From the NCBI GenBank assembly GCA_034359265.1, contig CP136895.1:3226501-3290500 (forward strand): DNA of 64,000 nucleotides, given 5' to 3'. The DNA comes from Canna indica (Eukaryota > Streptophyta > Magnoliopsida > Zingiberales > Cannaceae). A model generated the notes under the pieces. That model worked only from the letters and a program-made list of their open reading frames with translations, did no database searches and was not told the origin of the DNA. Position 1 is the first letter of the stretch. Each line of letters starts with the position of its first letter. The translations under genes and the position numbers were made by a program. Shown piece after piece: positions 12,801 to 24,992 of this stretch.

Positions 12801-13817
12801 GCCGCAGTCGAGGTGGTTGATCAGGGCTTCGACCATGTCGCTCCCGGAGAAACAGTTCTTGACTAGCTTCATCCTGGTTATTCGATCCTGGATCGGGAGG
12901 CGGTGACGTAGCACTCGCGTCACTGACAACATCGCGTCCGATCTCTCCCCCCGCAGCTCCTCTTCGTCGTCGAAACCGTATACCGGGACCCGCGGAGCTG
13001 TCTCAGGGCACCGCCCGCCGGCCATATCACGCAGCCGTCCGTCGAACTCCCCGCTGTTGCGCAGTGAGTTGAGCGCCACCAAGCCCCCCAGCAGCTTCTC
13101 GTTGAAGAAGATCGCCGGCACGGCGGCGCTGCCCGTCCGCTCCACCAGCTCCCGCTCTCGTTCCGGGAACACGTCAATATTGATCTCCACATAGGGGAGA
13201 CCGCGATCGCGGAAGAAGCACCGAACGGCGCCGCAGTCGCGGCAGCCAGAACGGGAGAAGAAGCTGACCCGGCCCTTGATCTCCGGCGCATCCGGTTCAG
13301 CCTCGACCTCGGCCTCGGCCTCGTCCTCCCCCTTGAGCCGAACGATCACCTTGAGCCCGGAGAGGTGGAACTCCGTGACGGGCGCCGCAGGATCGCAGCC
13401 GTCACCGTCGACGCCAAGCGGGGGCTCCTTGAGAGAGGAGATCCGCTTGGCGATGGCAGCGGAGAAGACGCTGCTCCGGTCTCGGAAGAACTTCCCAATC
13501 AAGGACACATCGACGGAAGAGTTGAGGGAGACAGAGCGATCAATGGGGCGGCGCTCCTCGTCCGGCCCGGTGGACCGCACCTTCGTGAGCTCAGGCGGGG
13601 CCTCCGGCTGAGGCAGATGGGATGGCGGACGGACTACCTGCACCTCCTTTCGGTACGCACCCTTGTCCCCTTCAATCCTCTCATCGCCGTTGGCGTCTCG
13701 ATCAACCACCGCCGGCGCACGATCATCATCGTCTGGTTCTCGGAGGCGATCCATTGGATGGTGATCGGGGCGGGGGTTGAAGGGGAGAGGGGAGTCACTC
13801 ACGGCCTCTTCTCCCAT
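9826..13817 (-). CDS. glutaredoxin - DEP - DUF547 domain protein, 651 aa, six exons
   Basis: Proposed exons on the minus strand are 13817-12792, 11772-11717, 11586-11353, 11070-10782, 10705-10509 and 9979-9826. All introns are GT/AG and the frame stays open through every junction. Residues 1-150 are acidic, low-complexity and probably disordered. Residues 181-270 are glutaredoxin-like with CRDC (Cys192, Cys195) at the active-site position instead of the classical CPYC, and AAVPAIFFN matches the cis-proline region. Residues about 292-375 form a DEP domain (SGSDMVEALINHLDCGRKKA across the first junction). Residues about 436-560 are DUF547 (LTFFLNLYNAMVIHAI). The architecture is a known plant family of unclear function; a redox or membrane-signalling role is only a guess. 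The first exon is far more GC-rich than the rest. Confidence 0.9.
10281..10372 (-). repeat. 48-bp tandem duplication inside an intron
   Basis: A segment starting GTCAAGAGTTATATATTATG at 10281 is repeated 48 bases later (10329) with two or three mismatches, ending in GGCAATTGTGGTTT. It lies in the 529-bp intron between the last two coding exons of the DEP/DUF547 gene. It is probably a replication-slippage duplication. Confidence 0.75.
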
Positions 13818-16480
13818 GAGGAATTAGGTTTACGCTACTTTGCTTAATTGTCTTCGTGCGTTAGGGAAGGAATGAGGGGGGAGAGAGAAGACGAAGGCGG
13901 GGTTTTTAAGAGGTCGAACAGACAGACGTCGTCAAGGGTCCAAATGTAAAAAATGGTCTAAATTTAAATGCTTCATTAAAGCTCTTTTTTCCATTTCTAC
14001 ATATCTCGGTTCATATCTTCCTCGGCGTATTCATTTGGAAACCTTCAACACGGGCCGGGTCGCCGGCTCTCACGTGCTATTCTGCTGACCATATAAGGAC
14101 AATTCCACCCTCACTAATGGCCGTTTTACGAGGGTAGTTTAGACATTAGACTAATATAACTAGAGAGGATTACTGTGGAAGCGGATCAAACGAGGTTGAT
14201 TGAAGGAGTTGACTTCGAACCCGTTCGCTGATTGGCGCGGTGACGGGCTTTGGATGTAATTTTGACCAAACCGGTCCAATTAGTGGAATCGGGTCTCGAT
14301 CATGTCATTTCAATCGGGTTGACATGGTCTCAATCGCGCAAGTGGTCGAGCCACGTGGCTAATGGTTCTCCCACCCGTGTTTTGAGCCGTGACTTGGGAT
14401 GGCCCGTGGAAATGTGGAATGCGTCCTCTGGTATGCAAAGTCGTCACCACGATGGCCCATTTCAAGACCAGCATTGCACGCAGAGTCGACCGTGCTAAGA
14501 AGCATGGGTGACTTGATGATTTTTCCAGCATGGAGAAGGGGTCGTGACTGGTGAGTGACGAGCTCGACCGCGTGGGTCATGCCGCTTTCGGACTTCCTAA
14601 TCATGCATTCATGCTAAAATACACGGGTCGGATCTGGGAAGATAGTAATTAATGCTTAAAATATGTTTTCCCTCGATGTGAACGTGAGGAAGCGTGCCGT
14701 TTTGATCATCTGTTATATTAAATTAAGTGCTTGCCAAATATTCCATTCGGTTCTACAATTAAAGTTTATTTTAAAATGGATAAATTAATTACTATCCTAT
14801 ATTGCATTCGAATTTATGTGCTTTGTATTCTAGTAAATAATTAAGTAATACTTAAATTGAATTTTTAAGAATAGTAATAAAACATGATCATGCACTTTTG
14901 GTACTTTTAGCACCTCTTTTTGACATGTTTTATTATTTGCTAATATTGTGCATTTAAATATAAGAGTTACACCAGACTTCAAATATTGTCTTCAGTTGAC
15001 ATGTATTTCACATATTATTTAAGGTTAAATAAAAAGGGGTAATTAATAAAGAAAGATATTGAATGGAACGTAAATAGCAATAAGACAGGGATCAATTAGT
15101 AGATTAGCTGTTTTGAAATCTACTTAAATTAGGCATCATGAGTTCCATGTCCTGATCATGGCCCATATATTTTTCCTTGATATTTAGAAGCAGAATACCA
15201 GGGGAAGACGTTGAATAAAATGTCACGGCTATTGACAAGTTCATGCCTAATACAGAGACTTATTCATATCACAAAGTACTAATTATTGTTCAGCATCAAA
15301 GTGCTGACCCTGTCATATTAAGGCTGGATACTTGGTCAATGTATATCACCATTTTTCTTTTGTAAAGAAAAGGAAAATATCACTTGTGAATTCATACATT
15401 ACACTTGTGGTTCATCAATTAAAATTAAAACCATAATATATATACCCCTATATTTTAGTTCCTAGCCATATTCTTATGGTATATTGGTATCTATATTTCA
15501 TTCTATTTAAAATTAAATTTGAGTATATTAAATTCTTTTTAAATCCGGTGCCTTTTAAATTTAATAAAATAAACACGCATTTAAGACATGAATTGATGTC
15601 AATTAATTTGGTAATAAATGAGATGTGGATATGCGATGTAGGAATAATTCTCTGTGGATATGCGTGTCTAACTTTCTCTTCTTATTAAATATACACGGAC
15701 TCGCACACAGTATAGACCAAAAGATTAGATCAAGAATGGGCTGAACATAAGTCCGAGCCAAAGAAAAATATTTCCAAGTCCAGGACGAGAAAAGAATTGG
15801 ATGGTTTCAAACGTTTCCAAGGTAAATTAATCTAAAATTTGGCCTTCTATATATATATGATTTTTAAAAGGAAACTGAAAACCTATCAACTTATCATATG
15901 AGACTCGAGAGAAATTTTAGTCATTCGTCTGAAGTCCGTATAAAAAAAAGGAAATGATTTCTTATTTGGATCAGCATTGAAATTTCAAAGCATTTTAACT
16001 TTTAAATAATTAAACAAATTAGTAGTTTAGTTACTGACACATAGCTTATTAACTTAAAACTTCAATATTGTATATTTTTCATCTACGATGTAATTATAAT
16101 AGTATGTTAATTGTAATCGTTTTCAAATAATTACAAAATTATTAATCCTATTCATGTCTGTGTACCTATTTTTATTATAAAATCTTTCTTTTCTCAAATA
16201 ATTTTGCATTGCAATAGTGTATTTTCTTACATTTAAAGTCATTCATTTTTCACCACAGGCAAAGAAACAAAATTATGATCTTGTTACTAAATTTGAGTAA
16301 ACATGTTCAAAAAAATTCTATAAATTTTTTAATATGGATGAAATAATTGACCAATTAATTATAAGCCGAAATCATTTAAAAAAATGATCAAATATAATAT
16401 AATATATAGTAGTAGAATTATTAAGCTTAATTATATCAATATAGTTTTTTTTACCAAAAAAATAAGCAGTTATATTAAAA
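13818..16480. other. intergenic region including promoter of the DEP/DUF547 gene
   Basis: 13818-13960 is probably 5' UTR and core promoter for the minus-strand gene. The rest shows no protein homology that I recognise. 14200-14640 is less AT-rich and carries short overlapping frames on both strands that look like chance. 14650-16480 is AT-rich. Confidence 0.4.
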
Positions 16481-16529
16481 TGCGGCGTGAGCCAACAACC
16501 AAAAAGTTAGACAACAGACTATCCTCCAG

Positions 16530-17156
16530 CTCCGGAGGTCAGATGGTGGACCAGACCAATCCATCATTACATATACGACCTCGATTTGCTGCCCAATGGG
16601 CAACTTTGTTACAACCTCGAATAAAAAAGCCTAAGCAATTATATCCCAATCGCAAAAGCAAAATATCAAAGACAATAGAGTCGATTTCCCAAGATGAGGG
16701 TATTTCAGCGTTAAGAGCTGAAATCAAAATCTTCGAGTCGGACTCGACCACAAAATTAGGAAGACAATTTTCAGACGCGTAGATGAGACCATCCCGGACT
16801 GCCAAGGCCTCGAGGACCAAAATCGAATCCGCAGGTACAAAATGCGAGCCTCCACCAACAAACATTCCTTCCGAAGATCGGACAATGAAACCAATGCCTC
16901 CTCCATTATCATCACAAAAAGCATCACAATTAATTTTAAGAATATTAGGTGCTGAGGGAATCTAATTTCTAAATATATTGGTAGGCATGCTCGAGTCCTC
17001 AGACCCAGTACAAAGTGCGTAGGCACAAGTAAAAGCAAGGATTTTTGACACAAGGATTGAGGGAATATGTTGCCTAACCTCGTGCACCAGGAGATTCCTA
17101 GCATGCCACATGAACCAAGAAGCGTTCACGATAAATATAGTACGGTGTGGATCCAA
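16530..17156 (-). pseudogene. C-terminal RNase H-like remnant of a plant LINE retrotransposon
   Basis: Read on the minus strand, 17156-16962 has the LINE-type segment NASWFMWHARNLLVHEV and ends at a stop. The same frame continues after the stop as NILKINCDAFCDDNGGGIGF, then LEALAVRDGLIYASENC, VVESDSKILISALN and IRGCNKVAHWAANRG, to about 16540. This is the RNase H-like (RVT_3) domain at the end of plant non-LTR retrotransposon polyproteins. At least one in-frame stop (near 16962) makes it a pseudogene. The upstream reverse transcriptase is missing or unrecognisable, consistent with a 5'-truncated insertion. Confidence 0.8.
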
Positions 17157-17610
17157 CTTTCGGATTCCTAGGAAGGACGATGCAAGAAGATGAAATCAGT
17201 TTTAGAAGACAGAAGCTCCGGACAAAGCAGGATAAAGCGTTAAGTCTAACTAAAAGCATAGGGGAAAATAATTTGCACGTTGATCTAAGCCTTGAGAAGA
17301 ACCAAACGTAACGCGCAGCACAAGGTCCGCTTTTTTGCTCCCATGCCGCATGTGATCGGCGGCGGCCACACGCAATGGAGTGATGGGCATTACCACAAAC
17401 ACCTTCTCCGCCACCCTGTTTAGCCCGTGCCATCGCCTCCCCTAACAGATCAAGGCTCAGTTCGTGGAAGCCAAGCCAACTTAGCTTTCTCCTCACACTT
17501 GCGTGCATGAGCATTGTTCCTTGCCGCCTCACTAATCCATTGATATCACGCGAACCATGACTCCTTATATCCTTACTCCAAGCTGCAAAGTTACAGGCAA
17601 GCAAGGCATC

Positions 17611-17901
17611 ATGGGCAGCTGCATTGGCAGGAGCAGTATCGTTCATCCGGTCAAGCTTGGCTTAGCAACTTCCGCCCCCGGCACGGAGCACCAACTGCCG
17701 GCGACGATTCATCGGGTGAAGGTTCGGATGACTGCAGGAGAGTTTCGCGAGCTGATATCCCGAGTAAACCCAGCGGACATCGGGCGGGTTCTCGTCGAAG
17801 AGTGCTCGAAAGGAAGGTGGCAAGCTAGGAATATCAGCATTTCTGAGAGAGAATTCAAGAATGGGAGCTTGCAAACCGTCTTCAAGAAGCTCACATGGTG
17901 A
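17611..17901 (+). CDS. small DUF4228/PADRE-family protein with N-terminal myristoylation-type start, 96 aa
   Basis: This is a single-exon frame beginning MGSCIGRSS. A glycine at position 2 and cysteine at position 4 fit N-myristoylation and palmitoylation, as in many short plant PADRE (DUF4228) proteins. The core (VKVRMTAGEFRELISRVNP, then IGRVLVEECSKGRWQAR) matches the basic VRM-T-xEL-ELI pattern and the G-x-LI-EC-GR segment of that family. I chose the ATG at 17611 over an in-frame ATG 54 bases upstream because it gives the MGSC start. Family members are often stress-responsive, with no established biochemical activity. A LINE remnant lies about 450 bp upstream. The family call is by motif and should be tested. 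Confidence 0.65.
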   Translation: MGSCIGRSSIVHPVKLGLATSAPGTEHQLPATIHRVKVRMTAGEFRELISRVNPADIGRVLVEECSKGRWQARNISISEREFKNGSLQTVFKKLTW

Positions 17902-18200
17902 TGCCTACTACTTGATAAATCTCACAGAGACAAGTCGCAAACTTGCTACAATTGCATCAGCAAAATCACTCTTTCATTTCGACTCTATCATATAACAATG
18001 TAATGAGAACTCAAACCTGTACAAGAACTGTTAGATTACTAATTTCTGGCACATAATACTTGTATACATTCCTGTCAATATTCCCTACTAGTACAAATTA
18101 CATGAACAGATATTCCTTTCGATATTTCATTTTGGTTAGCACTACTACAAAAATATATTTACTTCACAACTTTTATACAAAGAGGCAAGAATCACAAACT
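17902..18200. other. convergent 3' regions between two genes
   Basis: About 300 bp of AT-rich sequence lies between the stop of the plus-strand DUF4228 gene and the stop of the following minus-strand gene. It presumably holds both 3' UTRs. No element or coding sequence was recognised. Confidence 0.4.
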
Positions 18201-19496
18201 CTAACCAAGTAAAATGGCTACCTTATCCTTCAAGCTGCTCTTCCTTTTTGTGGGAAGTGCCTCGCCTTTCAAAATTTCTTTCCTTGAGGTGGATGGCTTA
18301 TTATGTTTATGGGCCAGGATCATACTTTCTATATCCACTGCTTGTTTTACATGTTCTTCAGATTTTGGTTTCTTGAGGAGAGGACCTAAAAGGAGATCCA
18401 ACATATCTTGGGCAGCATCACCTGTTCGTGGAATATCTGTCGTAAGAATTTCAGTGTTACGATTCTTTTCCTCCAAAGCAGATGAATTGGAATTTGACAT
18501 TGTTGTGCATCTGGATAATGCTTGGTTGGACCCAGAAGGTTGGAGAGGGGCTGCTCTGCTGACTGTAGTGGAAATTAAAGAGCTTTTAGGACTCCTTTCG
18601 TATATTTGTTCCCTTGCATTTGAGCACTGGAGTTGTTTCTGCCTATCAGCATTCACATACTGCAATAAGATGGTAGAGAAATAATCAACAGAAGTATACG
18701 CTGATAAAGAATTTAAGATCATATTACATTCCAGCTAAGGAAATGAAGAAATCCAATACCTTTAATAAAAGACAATGTGTAGTAATAAAATTGGAACGGT
18801 GTATAAAATAAGAACCATATGATAATTATATTGGTTTGTGCAAGTACCAGATACAAAAAGCTTGGATGTGGATAGTAGTACTCCATGGCTAAAAAGATAG
18901 GATATAAACTGAAACTTCGGACCATAATGATTATGAATGATGATGCAGCAACTGGTCAATATTCAGTATTCACCAAAAAACATAAATCTTGTGATAATTA
19001 CCTCTTCAGCAATGTGCACCAGATCATCAACTGTGAGTTCTACTTCATTGTCGTTTATTGAAGAGCAGACCATTTCATCATTTTTGGTCCTTTTAGATTT
19101 TCTGCCTCTAGTCTTTGTAGTAGCTCCATTATCTACTGTTGTTGGCCCTCCCTCAGCCTCCTGTATACTTGTTTTAGATACTCCATGATTAGTTAAGGAT
19201 GTACTTGCTTTTCTCTTTCTTTGTCGATCTTTGCTACTTCCAACTGTACAAGATTCACTCAGTTTCTCAATAGATCGAGTTGGTTTACTTTTGCGCATTC
19301 TGGTGGTGGACTTGAGTTCAGTACGAGCATCTTTTGCATCAGGTTTCTCTTCTGATCGAGAACAAGATCTATCTCCTTCTCCACATTTCCTGATTTCGTT
19401 GGCTGAGTTTGCCTTCACCATCCATAGAGGCAAACGCCTTTTTTTCACAGCATGCGCGTCAACATCTACTTCAGTCATGTTTTCTATTCTGTCCAT
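18201..19496 (-). CDS. unrecognised lysine-rich, probably nuclear protein, about 317 aa, two coding exons
   Basis: Two minus-strand exons join in frame: 19496-19002 (ending HIAEE, donor GAG|GTAATT) and 18659-18201 (starting YVNADRQKQLQ after TTGCAG). The junction reads DDLVHIAEEYVNADRQKQ. The first exon has an N-terminal VKKRRLPLWMVK segment and several basic clusters (KDRQRKRKAS, TRGRKSKRTK) typical of nuclear localisation signals. The second contains DAAQDMLDLLLGPLLKK and ends KRKSSLKDKVAILLG. I do not recognise the family and assign no function. The start could be ATG at 19496 or, if an acceptor at GGACAG is used, ATG at 19478. Further 5' non-coding exons probably lie between 19500 and 20870. 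Confidence 0.6.
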
Positions 19497-20880
19497 TGTC
19501 AACACCAATGCAGTAGCAAGCAGAGAAGATGGTTAGATTTACATGAAAGATAGAGTAACTAGTAAGCAAAGAATAGGTTACACGTGCAACACAACTATTC
19601 CTTTACAATAAATTTTGGCTATTTTCTAGAGAGCAGAAATAAAAACCAGCTGGTAGTGGAAAGATATTTAGAAACATTGTCAAGTAATGATATTGTGGGA
19701 ACACTTACACAAGAATGGCCAAATAGTAAGATTAAAAATCAATGTAGAACAGAAGATTATACGAGTGTTATATGATATTAACTGGTTGTGATACAAGCTA
19801 CTGGAGCTGTTACAAGGATAGAATCTCTTTTACCACTATAGGAAGTAGGTTTACACATGTTAATTAGGTTCAAAGTTCAATAGTACCAGTTGTGCAAAGG
19901 AAAATGTTCAGGTGCCAGGAAACAAACCTGGTGATCTAAGAAATAAGAAATGAAGTATATTAAGATGAAGAATCTATAATTAAGCATATGCGGACATGAT
20001 GATCAGATTCTCGGACCCTTGACCACAGTCTTCTAGAGACTTCGTATCAGATAAGTAACTTTCTGCGACAAATAGACCTAACTAGACAAGATGAGGAAAT
20101 ATAAATGATAAGATTGTGATTTCTTTCATAACCACACTTGATATTTTGCTAGATGAAATATCCACCTGAATTAATACAGCAACTGGGTTTATGATATCCA
20201 GATAAACACATCAAATGGTCAGTTCACTATGTTGTCTATGCAGGAATTAGCTAAAATTTGGTCGAGAGAAGTTCGAAGACAAGTACGAGTGCAATGAAGG
20301 ATTGGAAGACTGCTAATTTACAAGTCCAGCTGTTTCATAATTCAAGATTTTTAGGAGTACCTTAAAAACTCTAATCCATCTCTCTGAAAGACCAAATGGA
20401 AAAAGGAAAGGGTAAACAAAGAACAATGTCAACCTTCTATCATAATTAAAGCTCTAGTCATGCAATGATCTCAATATTTGAAAGGGGCAACAAAAATCTG
20501 ATCTTTGCAATTGATACATGATAAAAAATGAACCTTTTTTTGTGCTTTCATCTACTTTTTTGGACTCATTTTGATCTCTTCCTAGTGCCCGATACCCATC
20601 TTTACTCTGTAACCCAATCAAACTCCTTTGGAAGCACGGAATGGAATTACCAAAGAACTTAAGCTCGCACAGTCGAGCAAATAACATCAAAAAATTATAC
20701 AAGAAAAAAAGCGGAAAAAGAAACGCGATTGCTCCAGCAAGATAGCCCCATGAGATCAGCATATTATACGACTAATATACTCCTAAAAAAAAACCTAAGT
20801 TTACCAGAGATCGCATCCGAATCCAATTAGAGGAACCCTAAATTTGTTCTCCCCGAGATTGAAGAAAGGGTGAACAAAAG
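19497..20880 (-). other. probable 5' UTR intron region of the preceding minus-strand gene
   Basis: No conserved protein was found. An open frame on the minus strand at 20454-20762 starts with a hydrophobic stretch and looks like chance. Transcription of the 18.2-19.5 kb gene probably begins near 20870, next to the divergent LUNAPARK promoter. The exon structure here is not determined. Confidence 0.3.
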
Positions 20881-21210
20881 CGGTTCTGTCTTCTGAATCA
20901 AAAAAATTGAGCAGCCCAATGGGCTTGGTTGAGTATTCGTTACTCTATTCGTGACATGGATCGGCCCGAAGTCGGGTACGACCCCAAATAGTTCGCCCCG
21001 CTCCTCTTCTTTTTGAAATGAGCTCGAGGTGTACTGTGTACTTCAAAACCCCGTACCACTTCGAACTTCGAAGGCAGTAAAAACTTCTCCTTTTCCCTTC
21101 TTCCTCCTCAAGATCCGACCATTACTACTACGATTCGGCCTTCATATCCTCCCTCCAACTCTGATCCAAATTCCGAATCCCCAGCCCCTTTATCGTCTAT
21201 TTGGGCAGAG
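20881..21210. promoter_or_regulatory. short divergent promoter and leader region between two genes
   Basis: The LUNAPARK start codon is at 21211 on the plus strand, and the minus-strand gene appears to begin near 20870, leaving only about 330 bp for both promoters and leaders. The interval has moderate GC and CT-rich tracts (for example CTTCTCCTTTTCCCTTCTTC near 21090). No TATA box is obvious. The divergent arrangement is inferred, because the minus-strand transcription start is not known. Confidence 0.4.
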
Positions 21211-24200
21211 ATGGAGGCGGACAATGCCGGCCCAGCCGGAGGAGCGGAGGGTCCGGCAGCGGTACCATCGGCGAAGACTAAGAAGCGTCGAAGTGGCTTA
21301 TTCTATCGTATTTGGCGGGGAATATTCGGGAGAGGGAGCGAGGACTATGAGAAGCGGCTGCAGTACCTGTCCAAGGAAGAAGCCGCCGTCCAGGCGCGGA
21401 TGAAGCGGCGGGCGGCCACCTCCATGCGCGTCGTCCGTTACCTCATCGCTCTGTCTGTCATCCTTGAGGTGCGTTCTTGTTGCCCTTCTTGGGGTTCTTG
21501 GGATTGATCTGATGTTTCTGTGAGTTATTGGTAGCGTTGCTTGAACCTTCGTTGGAGTTTGTTCGACTGAGACTGAGAAATGCATCAGCAGCCTACAAAT
21601 AGTTTCGCTTCGATTCTTCTGCGACTTTAGTCTTGCTTAGTTATTGAACAAATCAAGATTTAGTATGAAGCATTGAACAAATCAAGATTTAGGATTTAGG
21701 AACACTCTAGTCTTGCTTAGTTAATTTGAGGAATTACTGATTCTTTTTCCCCAATAGTATATCTTTCTGTTCATAGAGTCCTCAAATTTGATGACGGTTT
21801 GTTCCACCTCTTAAAGTTAAAATGCTTCATACTAAATAAACAAAAATAAGCTTCTAAGTTTTGTTCTCCGTCGAAGAATTCATTTTAACTGTACTCTTAG
21901 CTTGCAGCAATGGCCTGTGTTAACACGATGATTCCTGACGAGAAATTTGTTCTAAGTTTTGTTACAAGAACACTGATGCAATTTGCTTAAGTATCATTTT
22001 TGAATTCTGATATTTCTACCAGGTGTTCGCAGTGGTGTATGCTATTATGACCACCAGAACAGAATATTTGAACTGGCAAATGAGGGCGATGAGAGTTCTA
22101 CCTATGCTTGTCTTGCCTGGTCTATCTTCTGTTTTTCATTCAACCTTTGCAAGCTTCAGGAGGAAGTGTAAATATCCACACTCTGCGACCAGATTCATTT
22201 GCTCGTCTCCTATATCATATTCGAGCTGAAAGGAAAATTTCAATGGTCATTTATAGAACTTCTCTTTCCAATTAGCTAAAGTTTTATATGGTTCAATTTG
22301 ATACGAATGCTGCTATTTCACTTATTTGTAGTTTCTTCAGTTAGAAGGGGATCTACGAAGAAAATTATCTTGGTGGAACAAGTCAAGTATTTTGAAGGAC
22401 TTCAGATTGCCTCAATCACCGTTGCATTATAAAAAATTTAATCCTTATTTGAATGAAGAATCAAATTCTATTTCTTACTTTAAATGTAATATTATCTAAA
22501 ATTAAATTGCAAAGCCAGAGAAACAATTAAGAAACATATTTAATATGATGACTAAACTATTAACCTAAACAAACAGTTAAGGCAAGCCATGATGCTAACC
22601 ACCACTTTTACATTCATTTGCTTTTGTTTCATTTTTTTCCTAATCACGTATGCTTCTTTATCTTTTTGTAATGGTTATGTTTTATGCTTTTGGGAATTTT
22701 ATTATACATCCATTTCTACTTTGCTCTTTTGAATATGCTTTAGATTGATTGTATATGGCTATATGCTAGAAGTACCAGATGCTAGGGAAGAGTCGAACCA
22801 TTGCTTCGTGTTTTGATTCATTTACATGTTCAGGTGATTTTTTAAGTAGAATATGTAAGTGTTTATACCTTCGACCTTTTACAGTGTTTTTAGCCCCTAT
22901 TATAAAAAAATTGGTAATTGACAAGGTTAGTAAAATCAAGAAATGGAAAAAGGTTGTTCGATTGGAAATAAAGTGATTACTCATCAATTAAATTTTGTTC
23001 CTATATGGACAATCCTTATTTCCCCTGTGAAATAAAGTGATTACTCCATATTTGACGTTAGTTATCTAATTCTTAAAGATTCCAAGTATATGTATATAAC
23101 ATCCCATTACTTTTCTATCAATCATGTGCTTGACATTTAATAATAGTGGAAAGTTAGCTCTTTCATTTGGCTCATATTATAAAAGACCAATTTTTTTCAT
23201 ATGTTTATCATGTAGATCAGCTAGAATTTGCAAACTTTGATGATTTCTTATGTTGTCATGAAGATTGCCTGGAATTATTTGCATAATTTGATAGTCTCTT
23301 TTTGATAAATGCCAATGAAAACTCACCTAACTCCAAAAGTGCTCTCTGTAGTTGACCATATGGACCAGAAGAAGATTGAAAGACTTCGTACTGAGAGGAA
23401 AGCAAAGATAGATGAGCTTAAAGAGAAAACAAATTATTATTTTACACAACAGCTTATAGAGGTTATTAGCTAATGCTGCTCTTGAAACATGATAATCTGT
23501 TTGGTAAGGAGATTATGCATACATGGAGATAGGCACTTTCACTTGCATACATAAAACAATTTGCAAGTCCAGTTGGAGTTGTGGAACCTAGATACCAAAA
23601 GGTTTTGCTGTTTTGTTTTGGGTCTGTATTTGATGCCAAAACTTTTTAGACACTTCTCCATGTGTTGGGAGTTCAATACATATCAGGACTCTTGTACCAT
23701 GTATATTATAGTATGCACATGTAGGGAATATGTAAATTTATTACTTTAGGCTTCAATACATGTCAAACATACGCAATATAAATGTAAGCTCAAATTTTTG
23801 ACAGGTTCATAAATACCATAGACTTGTTTTTAAAGTTCCTTTATGAGCATTTGCTACTTAATAAAATTGTTTTTGCTCCTAAGTTTCATTAAATTTGAAA
23901 TTACCAATTTACAATAACATAGCATGCATGCATTGATCATCATATTGTCCTACACAATAAATCTGCTGTGTCAACATTTCCTTATTTTTTAATGCTTTTG
24001 CATCCTGTCTGATTCTATCTTTCATTTTCTGGAGTCTGGATATCTTATTTGCGCACCTCAACTTCATGTTCATGTGCATTTATGGCCTGACAGCATTGTT
24101 TTGCTGTATATCACATATTTATCTAAAAAATCCATTGTTAGATTAGTAAGACATGATTACTGAATTAGTCAATTTGACTTAAATCTTTTTCTAACATGGT

Positions 24201-24992
24201 AAGTCCTGTAGAAATCCCAATGTTCTTATGTGATGCATAATCTGTTATATTGGCTTAGTCCCACTTAATGTCAGCTATACATCATGTTTATTTCCTTTTC
24301 CCTTTGTCTTATTGAATATTGGCTATCATATCCAGAAATATGATCTCGACCCTGCTGCAAGGGCTACGGCAGCAACGGTTCTGGCATCTAAGTTGGGTGA
24401 AGAATCCGGTTCGAAAGTTTCTGTCGTAGATGAACAACCCAAGTCTAGTGCACCAGTGATGAAAAGCATTGGTGTTGATCCCATTGAGACCAATGGGCTC
24501 AGGAACAGGAAACAATCACATACAATTAGCACTAGCACTGGAAGCACTGTTATTCCCAAATCCTCCAGTGGAACTCCTGATGTGGTCAGGGTGGAAGGCC
24601 AAGAAATTCCGTCTTTGACACAGGTGGTTGTTGAACACTACAAAGGTTCTGCCTCCTATAATGGTAATTGGATTTCCTGCATAGTTTCCTTGCTTGTACG
24701 TGACAATCCATCAGAGAGCTATGCACTCATATGTGACAACTGCTACATTCACAATGGTACGCCGAGGATATTCAAAAAATATTCATTTGAAATAACTCAA
24801 AAAACCACTGTCTTGTATGCCTATGTTTTCCAAAAAATCAGTTATATTACTTAGATTTTTGCAGGGCTGGCAAGGAAAGAGGATTATCCTCACATAAGAT
24901 ACTATTGCCCTCGTTGTCATGCATTGAATACATATTCGCAATCAGGAGAACTTGATTCAAATTCCAGTGCGGCCAGGAGTACAGTTGATTGA
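21211..24992 (+). CDS. LNP: LUNAPARK-type ER membrane protein, 353 aa, five exons
   Basis: Exons are 21211-21468, 22023-22167, 23352-23461, 24336-24756 and 24865-24992. All introns are GT/AG and the frame is continuous. Lunapark proteins stabilise three-way junctions of the tubular endoplasmic reticulum. Features in order are a basic N-terminus with coiled-coil character (EDYEKRLQYLSKEEAAVQAR), two hydrophobic segments (about residues 75-95 and 112-130) that would form the hairpin anchor, a second coiled coil (about 138-171, KKIERLRTERKAKIDELKEK), KYDLDPAARATAATVLASKL, and a C-terminal zinc ribbon. The ribbon has Cys304/Cys307 (CDNC, then YIHNG) and Cys326/Cys329 (YYCPRCHALN). Length and architecture match plant LNP1/LNP2; paralogue identity is not resolved. 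Confidence 0.93.

Noticed and set aside
12920..13611. Several long frames on both strands over the DEP gene's first exon
   Set aside because: GC-rich exon creates open shadow frames; only the frame with glutaredoxin and DEP motifs is supported.
14250..14604. Overlapping frames on both strands in intergenic DNA
   Set aside because: Mutually overlapping, no motif, no homology recognised.
17098..17646. 182-codon minus-strand frame overlapping the DUF4228 gene
   Set aside because: No recognisable domain; overlaps the start of a better supported gene on the other strand and adjoins a LINE remnant, of which it may be a decayed part.
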